Part shown: positions 1 to 6,226 of the stretch, piece by piece
Numbering within the stretch: the first letter of the stretch is position 1
How the letters are laid out: every line of letters starts with the position of its first letter
Source: Streptosporangiaceae bacterium
GTDB lineage: Bacteria > Actinomycetota > Actinomycetes > Streptosporangiales > Streptosporangiaceae
Direction: 5' to 3'
Length of the DNA stretch: 8,690 nt
Assembly: GCA_030040415.1 (NCBI GenBank)
Contig: JASHTT010000106.1
Location: 1 to 8,690, forward strand
Notes under the pieces: model-generated
Told to the model about the DNA's origin: nothing
Databases searched by the model: none
What the model saw: only the letters and a program-made list of their open reading frames with translations
Made by a program: the position numbers and the translations under genes

Positions 1-767
1 GGCTCGTGCTCAGCGCCGCTCGCCTCGCCGGTCTCGGCCGGCTCGCCGGACGACCCGCCGAACTTGTCGAAGAACCTGAGCAGTTCCACCGGAATCGGCA
101 TCACCAGGGTGCTGTTCCGCTCGGCCGCGACCTCGACGACCGTCTGCAGCAACCGCAGCTGGAGCGCTGCCGGATCGCGCGCCATGACGTTGGCCGCCGC
201 TGCCAGCCGCTTCGATGCCTGGAACTCGCCGTCGGCAGTGATGATCCGGGCGCGCCGTTCCCGCTCGGCCTCGGCCTGGCGGGACATCGAGCGCTTCATG
301 CCTTCAGGCAGGGAAACGTCCTTGATCTCGACGCTCTCCACCTTGACGCCCCATGGGATCTCGGTGCCCTCGTCGATGATCTCGCAGAGCCGCCTGTTGA
401 CCATGTCGCGCTCGGCGAGCAGCTCGTCCATCTCAGACTGCCCGATGATCGACCGGAGCGATGTCTGCGCCCGCTGCGATATCGCGTCGCGGTAGTTGAA
501 CACGTTGATCGAGGCCTTGATCGGGTCCACCACGCGGAAATAAACGACCGCGTCCACCCGCACGCTCACGTTGTCCCTGGTGATGCCTTCCTGCGCGGGC
601 ACCGCCATCGCGATGATCTGCTTGTTAACCTTCAGCATCCGGTCGCCGAACGGACGCAGCACCGTCAACCCGGGGCCCCGTACTCCAGGCAGCACCTTGC
701 CGAACCGGAAGACGATTCCGTCCTCGTACTGCTGCACAACCCTGAAAGGCCATCCCACGGCAAACAC
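1..767 (-). CDS. Slipin-type SPFH/Band 7 protein (C-terminus cut by window edge)
   Basis: Reading leftward from a GTG at 767, the frame stays open for 255 codons to the window edge, so the N-terminus is present and the last residues are missing. The protein shows the stomatin/slipin pattern: QQYEDGIVFRFGKVLPGVRGPG at about residues 12-33, GITRDNVSVRVDAVVYFRV near 60-80, a TSLRSIIGQ stretch, WGVKVESVEIKDV, the RQAEAERERRAR coiled-coil segment, and LQLRLLQTVVEVAAERNSTLV followed by PIPVELLRFF. SPFH proteins oligomerise on membranes as scaffolds and often pair with NfeD proteins or proteases; no partner is visible here. The usual hydrophobic N-terminal anchor is absent: residues 1-9 are only weakly hydrophobic, and the upstream in-frame codons are charged. 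A purine-rich GAGAAGAG abuts the GTG, so the ribosome site is poorly spaced. An in-frame GTG at 869 would add a charged extension without an anchor. Family call firm, exact start less so. Confidence 0.85.
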   Translation of the reverse strand, partial: MFAVGWPFRVVQQYEDGIVFRFGKVLPGVRGPGLTVLRPFGDRMLKVNKQIIAMAVPAQEGITRDNVSVRVDAVVYFRVVDPIKASINVFNYRDAISQRAQTSLRSIIGQSEMDELLAERDMVNRRLCEIIDEGTEIPWGVKVESVEIKDVSLPEGMKRSMSRQAEAERERRARIITADGEFQASKRLAAAANVMARDPAALQLRLLQTVVEVAAERNSTLVMPIPVELLRFFDKFGGSSGEPAETGEASGAEHE

Positions 768-810
768 CTCTTCTCGCTCGCCGTCCCGGCGAAGCGGATC
801 TCTACCGACC

Positions 811-838
811 AGCCTAGTGACTTTCCGCTGCCGACCAA
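811..838 (-). promoter_or_regulatory. Candidate promoter for the slipin gene
   Basis: On the minus strand, a TTGGTC hexamer (833-838) is followed after 16 bp by TAGGCT (811-816), which fits the actinobacterial TANNNT -10 pattern. Transcription would start near 804 and give a leader of roughly 37 nt. This is a pattern match only; the -35 is a weak match to TTGACA. Confidence 0.35.
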
Positions 839-936
839 GGGCACGATCTGGCCGCAGTTCGGTGGCCACGCAACAGGCCCGGTCACACCCGCCGCGCCGC
901 ACGGGCCGGCTGCACGATCCGCTGCCCAGGCGCGGA

Positions 937-942
937 TAGCCT
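937..942 (+). promoter_or_regulatory. -10 element of bagAB, placed for a leaderless start
   Basis: TAGCCT fits TANNNT and its last T lies exactly seven bases before the GTG at 949, so the predicted first transcribed base is the G of the start codon. No good Shine-Dalgarno sequence precedes the GTG, which agrees with a leaderless mRNA. No clear -35 is seen 17-18 bp upstream, around 913-919. Confidence 0.45.
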
Positions 943-948
943 CCATTC

Positions 949-1959
949 GTGGCTACGCGTGACACCGACTGGGATGGGGTGCGATTGCACGTCGTCACCG
1001 GCAAGGGTGGCACCGGCAAGACCACGGTGGCCGGGGCCCTCGCGCTCGCGCTGGCGACCGCAGGCAAGAAGGTCCTGCTCATGGAGGTCGAGGGCCGCCA
1101 GGGTATCGCCCAGCTCTTCGACGTCCCGCCGCTGCCGTACGAGGAGCGGCGGGTCGCCGTCGGCCCCGGCGGCACCGATGGGGCGGGCGGCGACGTCTTC
1201 GCCCTGGTGGCTGACCCCGAGTCGGCCCTTCTTGAGTACCTGGAGATGTTTTACGGCATGCGGCACGCCGGTACCGCACTGACCAGGCTCGGCGTCATCG
1301 ACTTCGCGACGACGATCGCCCCCGGGCTGCGTGACGTGCTGCTCACCGGGAAGGCCGCGGAGGCTGTCCGGCGCAAGGACCGCAGCCGGGGCAGGGTCTA
1401 CGACGCCGTGGTCATGGACGCCCCGCCCACCGGCCGCATCGGCAGGTTCCTTAACGTCAGCGCCGAGGTATCCGACCTGGCAAGGGTCGGGCCGATCCGC
1501 GGCCACGCCGACACCGTGCAGAGCGTCATCCGGTCCCCGCAGACCGTCGTGCACTTCGTCACCGTGCTGGAGGAAATGCCGGTGCAGGAGACCCTGGACG
1601 GCATCGCCGAGCTGAAGACCCTGGACGGTATCCGAGCAGGCGGCATCATGATCAACATGGCCAGGCCGCTTGAGTTGTCGCCCGACCAGCTGCGGAAGGC
1701 GGCGGCAGGCAGGCTGGATCAGCATCAACTTGCGCTCGGGCTCAAGGCGGCCGGCCTGGACGACGGCGAGAACCTCGCCGTCGCGCTCGCCGTCGAATTG
1801 TCGCAGCAGGCCAAGACCGCGATCGCCCAGCGCGAGCTGCAGGACCGGCTGGCGGCGGCCGGCCAGCCCTGCTACGAGCTGCCCTGGATCAACGGCAGCA
1901 TCGGCCTGGGCGGCCTGTACCGGCTGGCGGCCGCCCTTCGCCAGCAGCGGGCGGCCTGA
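949..1959 (+). CDS. bagA: Get3/ArsA-like ATPase, first subunit (BagA / Rv3679 type)
   Basis: This 336-residue protein belongs to the SIMIBI ArsA/Get3 ATPase family and resembles M. tuberculosis Rv3679 (BagA of the Get3-like pair BagAB). The deviant Walker A GKGGTGKTT occupies residues 18-26 with the signature lysine K19. EVEGRQGIAQLF at 46-57 stands where Get3 has its switch I aspartate (DPA). FATTIAPGLRDVLLTGK at 119-135 is typical of this subfamily. VMDAPPTGR at 155-163 is the switch II/Walker B-like segment, and EEMPVQET (208-215) and the LPWINGSIGLGGLYRL end match actinobacterial homologues. There is no Get3-type CXXC zinc motif and no membrane segment, so it is cytoplasmic. GTG 949 is chosen because a -10 sits exactly for a leaderless start; GTG 979 (start MRLHVV) is an alternative matching some shorter homologues. 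Its TGA overlaps the ATG of bagB by one base. Related proteins are often annotated as arsenite pump ATPases, but no ArsB-like permease is present, so arsenic transport is unlikely. Confidence 0.88.
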   Translation: MATRDTDWDGVRLHVVTGKGGTGKTTVAGALALALATAGKKVLLMEVEGRQGIAQLFDVPPLPYEERRVAVGPGGTDGAGGDVFALVADPESALLEYLEMFYGMRHAGTALTRLGVIDFATTIAPGLRDVLLTGKAAEAVRRKDRSRGRVYDAVVMDAPPTGRIGRFLNVSAEVSDLARVGPIRGHADTVQSVIRSPQTVVHFVTVLEEMPVQETLDGIAELKTLDGIRAGGIMINMARPLELSPDQLRKAAAGRLDQHQLALGLKAAGLDDGENLAVALAVELSQQAKTAIAQRELQDRLAAAGQPCYELPWINGSIGLGGLYRLAAALRQQRAA

Positions 1960-3164
1960 TGACCGGCCAGGCAGCGCCGCACCTCGACGTGGACAGGCTG
2001 ATCGACGACAGGCGGACGCGGATCATCGTCTGCTGCGGCTCGGGCGGCGTCGGCAAGACCACCACCGCGGCGGCCATCGGCCTGCGCGCTGCCGAGCACG
2101 GCAGGCGGGTCGTGGTGCTGACCGTCGACCCGGCCCGCCGGCTCGCCCAGTCAATGGGCCTGACCTCGCTGGACAACACCCCGAGGCTGGTCCACGGGCT
2201 CGCGCCCGGCACTGGCCACGCCGATGGGGGGAACGGGACAGCCGGTGGTGGCAGCCTGCACGCCATGATGCTCGACATGAAGCGGACGTTCGACGAGATA
2301 GTCGAGGCGCACGCCGACCCAGATCGAGCCGCCCAGATCCTCGCCAACCCGTTCTACCAGTCGCTCTCGTCAAGCTTCGCCGGCACGCAGGAGTACATGG
2401 CGATGGAGAAGCTCGGCCAGCTGCGGCGCGCCGAGGAGTGGGACCTCATCGTCGTCGACACGCCGCCGAGCCGGTCGGCGCTCGACTTCCTCGACGCCCC
2501 GCAGCGGCTCGCCCGGTTCCTCGACGGGCGGCTGATCCGGCTGCTGACAGCGCCGGCCAAGGTCGGCGGCCGCGCCTACCTGAAAATGCTCAACGCGGGA
2601 TTCGGCATGGTGACCGGCGTGCTGACCAAGATCCTCGGGACTCAGATGCTGAAGGACGTCCAGACATTCGTGTCCGCGCTGGACACGATGTTCGGGGGGT
2701 TCCGGGAACGAGCCGAGTACACCTATCAGCTGCTGCGCACCCCGGGCACGTCGTTCCTGGTGATAGCGGCGCCGGAAGCCGACGCGCTGCGCGAGGCTTC
2801 CTACTTCGTTGAACGCCTTGGCCAGGAGCGCATGCCGCTGGCCGGCCTGATCTTGAACAAGGTCCAGCAGCTGCCCGCCGCACACCTGTCCGCGGCACGA
2901 AGCCTGGCGGCGGCGGAGGTTCTGCAGAGCGCCGCGAGCACGGCGGCCAAGGACCGGCCTGACGCTGCGGCTACCTCGCTGGCGATGGTGGCGCTGCGAT
3001 CGCACGCGGACCACATGGAGCAGGCCTCGGTGCAGCGGCGGCTCGCCGAGGCGTTCTCGGCGGCTCATCCGCTGGTCCCGGTGGCAGAGGTGCCGGCGCA
3101 ACCTGAGGACGTGCACGACCTCGACGGGCTGCGGGCCATCGGCCAGGCCTTCGGGCCCGGCTGA
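1959..3164 (+). CDS. bagB: Get3/ArsA-like ATPase, second subunit (BagB / Rv3680 type)
   Basis: This 401-residue protein is the partner of the upstream ATPase and resembles M. tuberculosis Rv3680. The P-loop is GSGGVGKTT at 27-35, with serine (S28) where ArsA/Get3/MinD proteins have the signature lysine. TVDPARRLAQSMG at 55-67 retains the switch I aspartate D57. VVDTPPSRSALDFLD at 165-179 is switch II, and ILNKV at 298-302 fits the base-recognition loop. A Gly-rich insertion at about 83-98 precedes HAMMLDMKRTFDEIVEAHAD. Hydrophobic stretches around 211-226 could form a helical client groove as in Get3, but this is inference. There is no CXXC zinc pair. The ATG overlaps the preceding stop (TGATG), so the two subunits are probably translationally coupled and made in similar amounts. 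Reports on the mycobacterial pair, recalled from memory, link it to growth on glycerol and redox stress; the client is unknown. The gene ends 11 bp from the convergent whiB-family gene. Confidence 0.88.
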   Translation: MTGQAAPHLDVDRLIDDRRTRIIVCCGSGGVGKTTTAAAIGLRAAEHGRRVVVLTVDPARRLAQSMGLTSLDNTPRLVHGLAPGTGHADGGNGTAGGGSLHAMMLDMKRTFDEIVEAHADPDRAAQILANPFYQSLSSSFAGTQEYMAMEKLGQLRRAEEWDLIVVDTPPSRSALDFLDAPQRLARFLDGRLIRLLTAPAKVGGRAYLKMLNAGFGMVTGVLTKILGTQMLKDVQTFVSALDTMFGGFRERAEYTYQLLRTPGTSFLVIAAPEADALREASYFVERLGQERMPLAGLILNKVQQLPAAHLSAARSLAAAEVLQSAASTAAKDRPDAAATSLAMVALRSHADHMEQASVQRRLAEAFSAAHPLVPVAEVPAQPEDVHDLDGLRAIGQAFGPG

Positions 3165-3175
3165 GCGGTGTCGCG

Positions 3176-3475
3176 CTAGCTGGCGACCAGTTCGTCGCCG
3201 GTGCGCTCGTAGTGGTTCCTGGCGTTCTCCAGCAGCTCACGCCAGGAAGTGACATCGGGCCGCCGGCGCAGCAGCGCCCGGCGCTCACGCTCTGTCATGC
3301 CGCCCCAGACTCCGAACTCGATCCGGTTGTCCAGGGCATCGGCGAGGCACTCAGTCCGCACCGCACAGCCACGGCAGATCAGCTTGGCCCGGTTCTGCGC
3401 CGCGCCCTGGACGAAAAGCTCGTCCGGGTCAGTTCCCTTGCACGCGGCACGTGCAGTCCAGTCCGTGATCCACAT
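3176..3475 (-). CDS. wblA: WhiB-family iron-sulfur regulator, WhiB4/WblA type
   Basis: This 99-residue protein has the WhiB four-cysteine cluster: C12, then C34-X2-C37-X5-C43, which should bind a [4Fe-4S] cluster. GVWGG (55-59) and the basic RERRALLRRRP (63-73) form the turn and DNA-binding tail. The N-terminal DWTARAACKGTDPDELFVQGA and the C-terminal VTSWRELLENAR match WblA/WhiB4 more closely than other WhiB paralogues, and the position between the ATPase pair and the class A PBP is the WhiB4/WblA position. Known roles: WhiB4 is a redox and NO-sensitive regulator in mycobacteria; WblA is a pleiotropic regulator of sporulation and antibiotic production in Streptomyces. The ATG at 3475 is chosen over the upstream in-frame ATG at 3643 because a GAGGAG ribosome site (3486-3491) lies 10 nt before it, and the 56-residue extension is Ser/Arg-rich and unlike the family. 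WhiB proteins act with the principal sigma factor region 4. Confidence 0.93.
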   Translation of the reverse strand: MWITDWTARAACKGTDPDELFVQGAAQNRAKLICRGCAVRTECLADALDNRIEFGVWGGMTERERRALLRRRPDVTSWRELLENARNHYERTGDELVAS

Positions 3476-3485
3476 GTAGGCCCAG

Positions 3486-3491
3486 CTCCTC
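3486..3491 (-). promoter_or_regulatory. Ribosome binding site of wblA
   Basis: GAGGAG on the minus strand lies 10 nt before the ATG at 3475. It decides the start against the longer in-frame reading from 3643. Confidence 0.6.
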
Positions 3492-3592
3492 TGATCGTCA
3501 CGCCCGCAGGGGGTGATCACGCCGTGGTGGCGCTGCGTTGCGGTCCGGAGCCGTCTCGGGGTTGATCGACTCCGACGAGTGATGGTCGCGGA

Positions 3593-3622
3593 AGAGTAAC
3601 TTACGGAACTCGGGCGCGTCAC
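3593..3622 (-). promoter_or_regulatory. Candidate wblA promoter
   Basis: On the minus strand, GTGACG (3617-3622) is followed after 18 bp by TACTCT (3593-3598), a TANNNT -10. Transcription would begin near 3586 and leave an untranslated leader of about 110 nt. An overlapping TAAGTT is a second possible -10. Pattern match only. Confidence 0.4.
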
Positions 3623-3864
3623 GCTAGACCCCGGCAGGCCCATTTCCTGAATAGCCCTGTTGAGCTATACCGGATGCAGGTGACTTGCAGCTACACTTCC
3701 GCCACTCACCGCGTCCCGCCTTGGCCGCACGGCCATGCCGCGCCTGGTGACCTGGCCGGGTGCGGGCTGGCCTTGCGGATAGTGACGGATACCACGTTTT
3801 AAGGCTCGCCGGGGCTAATGGCTCCGGATCGGCTCTGACGTGGGTGTTAGCTGCCGATGCAGCG

Positions 3865-3870
3865 TAACCT
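3865..3870 (+). promoter_or_regulatory. -10 element of ponA2, placed for a leaderless start
   Basis: TAACCT fits TANNNT and ends exactly seven bases before the GTG at 3877, so the predicted +1 is the start codon itself. The bases between (GATCGG) and those upstream offer no Shine-Dalgarno sequence. The -35 region around 3841-3847 is G-rich and does not match TTGACA. Confidence 0.5.
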
Positions 3871-3876
3871 GATCGG

Positions 3877-6159
3877 GTGCGGAATACCTGGCGCCGCGCC
3901 GGCGCGAAGTTCGGTGTCACGGGACGCCTGATTGTCATGACGGTTGTGGCCGGCCTGCTCGCCGCCGCTGTCCTGCTGCCACTCGCGAGCATCGCCGGCA
4001 TCACCGCGCGCGACGTCGCCAACACGTTCTACGACCTGCCCGTAGGCCAGCTCGGCACCGCACCTGCCCGCTCGGTGATCTACGACTCCGAGGGCAATCC
4101 GATCACGTACTTCTACCCGAACGACGTCTATCGCGTGCCCGTGACCTACCAGCAGATTTCCCCGGTCATGCGGCAGGCGATCGTCGCCATCGAGGACAAC
4201 ACGTTCTACGCCCAGGGTGCGCTTGACCCGCGCGGCACGATGCGCGCGCTGTTCAGCGACTCCGGCGGCGGCTCCTTGCAGGGCGCGTCAACGCTGGCGC
4301 AGCAGTACGTCAAGAACGTGCGCGTGCTGCAGGCCCGGACCCCCTCGCAGCAGGTGGCCGCGGCCAGCCAGACCCTGCAGCGCAAGCTCGAGGACCTGCG
4401 GGTCGCCGCGACGGTCGAGCACGAGATGACGCCGGACCAGTTGCTCGCGGCCTACCTCAACGTGGCGTTCTTCAGCCAGCACGCCTGGGGCATCCAGGTG
4501 GCCGCGGAGGTCTACTTCTCCAAGCCCGCAGCCAAGCTCACGCTGCCCGAGTCGGCGATGCTCGCCGGTCTGGTGCAGGACCCGACCGAGTACAACCCCG
4601 TGCTGCACCCGGGCTACTCGATCACGAGGCGGAACGTCGTGCTGGCCCGGATGGCCCAACTGCACTACATCTCGCAGCAGGCCGCGGCGGCCGCCGAGAA
4701 GCTGCCGCTCGGGCTGCACCTTTCGGCCGCGCCGCTGCAGACCGGCTGCGCTAGCCCGCAGGCCACGCAGTCTGCGTTCTTCTGCGACTACGTGCAGAAC
4801 TTCCTTGAGCGCAACTACCCGGCCGTCTGGAGCGACATCAACACCACGGGCGGGCTGGCCATCTACACGACGCTGAACATGGCGGACCAGCGAGCTGCCA
4901 ACTACGCCGTCAACTACGTTGAGCCAGCCAACGACGCTAACTTCAACCCCGGGCACAATGCCGACACCGAGGTGCTGCTCCAGCCAGGTACCGGCGCCGT
5001 GCGGGCGATCGCAGTCGACAGGACCTTCGGCAGCGGACGGGGCGAAGACGACATCGATTACGCGGTCAATACGGAGTACGGCGGTGGCGACGGCGTGCAG
5101 ACCGGGTCGTCATCAAAGATCTTCACGCTGATCACCGCGCTCGACGAGGGCTATCAGTTCGGCCACGAGATCAAGATCGTCGCCCCGTCCTACGTCGGGC
5201 CGTACTACGACTGCGAGGGCGGCTGGGTCGCCCCGGCCCTCTTCCACAACGCGGAGGGGCCGTCAAACGGCACCGAGATCTGGCAGCTGAACCAGGCGAC
5301 TGTCGACTCGATCAACCTGTACTTCGCCAACCTCGAGAAGCAGGTCGGCCTCTGCAACGTCGTCAGGACCGCCGTGCGGATGGGCATGACGCGGGCCGAC
5401 GGCACCTCGCTGCTGAAGTGGGACAGGCACGGCGTAGACGCCGGGCCGCCGGCCGACCAGGTGCCAAGCTTCACGCTCGGCGCGATCAACGTGTCGCCGA
5501 TGAGCATGGCGGCTGCCTACGCCTCGGTGGACGCCGAAGGCATGTACTGCAGCCCGCAGCCGATCGTCAAGATCGTCGACCAGACGACCGGCAAGACGGT
5601 GCTCTCGCCCGGCCGCAACTGCCACCGGGACATGTCCAAGGGCGTTGCCGAGGCGGCCAACTACATCTTGCAGGGCGTGCTGTCCGTGCCCGGCGCCACC
5701 GCCTACGGCCGCGGCATCGGGCGGCCGGCCGCGGCGAAGACCGGCACGGCCAACAGCGGCTTCTACGCCGCGTTCGCCGGCTACACGCCCACGCTTGCCG
5801 GTTACGTATCGGTGTTCAACCCGGTATCACCGACCGGTGCAGGCGCGATGCTGGGCAGCAACTCGTGCTACCGGGAGCTTGGCGGTTACGAGGACTGCCC
5901 TGGCCAGATGTTCGGAGACAACGCTCCAGGCGCAACCTGGGAGCTGACCTTCGAGCGCGCGGACCTGGGCCCGCCGCTGGGATTCGCTTACCCGCCGCCA
6001 TACTTCTTCGGGGAGGGCGATGGCCTCGGCGCGCCCAAGGTCATAGGTCCGAAGAAGGCACCCACGCATCACGGCGGTGGCGGCGGGGGCCACCACACCG
6101 GTCCGGGCGGCGGGGGCACCGGCGGAGGGCCGCCGACGGGCAAGGGACCCGGACACTGA
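3877..6159 (+). CDS. ponA2: Bifunctional class A penicillin-binding protein (PonA2-like)
   Basis: A 760-residue peptidoglycan synthase: a short basic cytoplasmic N-terminus, one membrane segment at about 17-42, then extracytoplasmic domains. The GT51 glycosyltransferase spans about 65-270: catalytic E106 in AIEDNTFY, GASTLAQQYVKN (136-147), RKLED (169-173) and LLAAYLNVAFF (189-199). Its first motif reads EDNTFYAQGALD, with Q113 where many homologues have histidine. The transpeptidase spans about 360-700: S411 in SSSK (411-414), SIN (478-480) and KTGT (621-624), all three penicillin-binding motifs. Eight cysteines (291, 303, 446, 493, 558, 582, 664, 674) lie outside the membrane and could form disulfides. 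The end (about 719-760) is a Gly/Pro/His-rich tail with no PASTA domain, unlike mycobacterial PonA2. The GTG at 3877 is supported by the leaderless -10 and by the basic-then-hydrophobic N-terminus. Lipid II polymerisation and cross-linking are family knowledge. Confidence 0.94.
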   Translation: MRNTWRRAGAKFGVTGRLIVMTVVAGLLAAAVLLPLASIAGITARDVANTFYDLPVGQLGTAPARSVIYDSEGNPITYFYPNDVYRVPVTYQQISPVMRQAIVAIEDNTFYAQGALDPRGTMRALFSDSGGGSLQGASTLAQQYVKNVRVLQARTPSQQVAAASQTLQRKLEDLRVAATVEHEMTPDQLLAAYLNVAFFSQHAWGIQVAAEVYFSKPAAKLTLPESAMLAGLVQDPTEYNPVLHPGYSITRRNVVLARMAQLHYISQQAAAAAEKLPLGLHLSAAPLQTGCASPQATQSAFFCDYVQNFLERNYPAVWSDINTTGGLAIYTTLNMADQRAANYAVNYVEPANDANFNPGHNADTEVLLQPGTGAVRAIAVDRTFGSGRGEDDIDYAVNTEYGGGDGVQTGSSSKIFTLITALDEGYQFGHEIKIVAPSYVGPYYDCEGGWVAPALFHNAEGPSNGTEIWQLNQATVDSINLYFANLEKQVGLCNVVRTAVRMGMTRADGTSLLKWDRHGVDAGPPADQVPSFTLGAINVSPMSMAAAYASVDAEGMYCSPQPIVKIVDQTTGKTVLSPGRNCHRDMSKGVAEAANYILQGVLSVPGATAYGRGIGRPAAAKTGTANSGFYAAFAGYTPTLAGYVSVFNPVSPTGAGAMLGSNSCYRELGGYEDCPGQMFGDNAPGATWELTFERADLGPPLGFAYPPPYFFGEGDGLGAPKVIGPKKAPTHHGGGGGGHHTGPGGGGTGGGPPTGKGPGH

Positions 6160-6226
6160 CGCGGGCTCGGCCCGCTCGACGACTTCCGCGCGCACTTCGC
6201 GCCCGGCCCGGCCGTCGTGGTTACCG
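6160..6226. terminator. GC-rich hairpins between convergent ponA2 and yqeY-type genes
   Basis: The 67-bp gap holds a perfect 6-bp stem with a 3-base loop, GCGGGC-TCG-GCCCGC (6161-6175), and a second nested fold in which GCGCG-CACTT-CGCGC is flanked by ACGAC and GTCGT. There is no T-run on either strand, so this is at best an actinomycete-style terminator without a U-tract serving both converging genes. Confidence 0.4.

Larger units (their letters stand above)
3476..3876. other. 401-bp divergent intergenic region, wblA / ponA2
   Basis: No credible gene was found here. The region carries the leader and promoter of wblA on the left and the promoter of ponA2 on the right. Visible landmarks are an 8-bp perfect palindrome GTGATCAC at 3513-3520 inside the wblA leader, an imperfect repeat (TGATCGTCACGCC / TGATCACGCC) around 3492-3523, and ACTC-CGAC-GAGT near 3570-3580. 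The long leader could host regulation of wblA, but no known riboswitch was recognised. Confidence 0.5.

Noticed and set aside
6..962. 318-codon plus-strand ORF opposite the slipin gene
   Set aside because: The minus strand encodes a clear SPFH protein; this frame has no recognisable family.
1670..2812. 380-codon plus-strand ORF across the bagA/bagB junction
   Set aside because: It is a shadow frame with Arg-rich, low-complexity composition over two recognised genes.
949..3164. Arsenite efflux system
   Set aside because: The ATPases are ArsA-fold, but there is no ArsB-like permease, ArsR or ArsC gene, and the neighbourhood matches the Get3-like pair instead.
3168..3188. Bidirectional terminator between bagB and wblA
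   Set aside because: Only a 5-bp stem with an 8-base loop and no T-run; too weak to call.
3513..3530. BldD-like operator in the wblA leader
   Set aside because: TCAC followed by GTGG at the right spacing resembles part of a BldD box, but several positions of the recalled consensus do not match.
3476..3643. Longer wblA reading starting at ATG 3643 (155 residues)
   Set aside because: The 56-residue extension is Ser/Arg-rich and unlike WhiB proteins, and a good ribosome site sits before the ATG at 3475.
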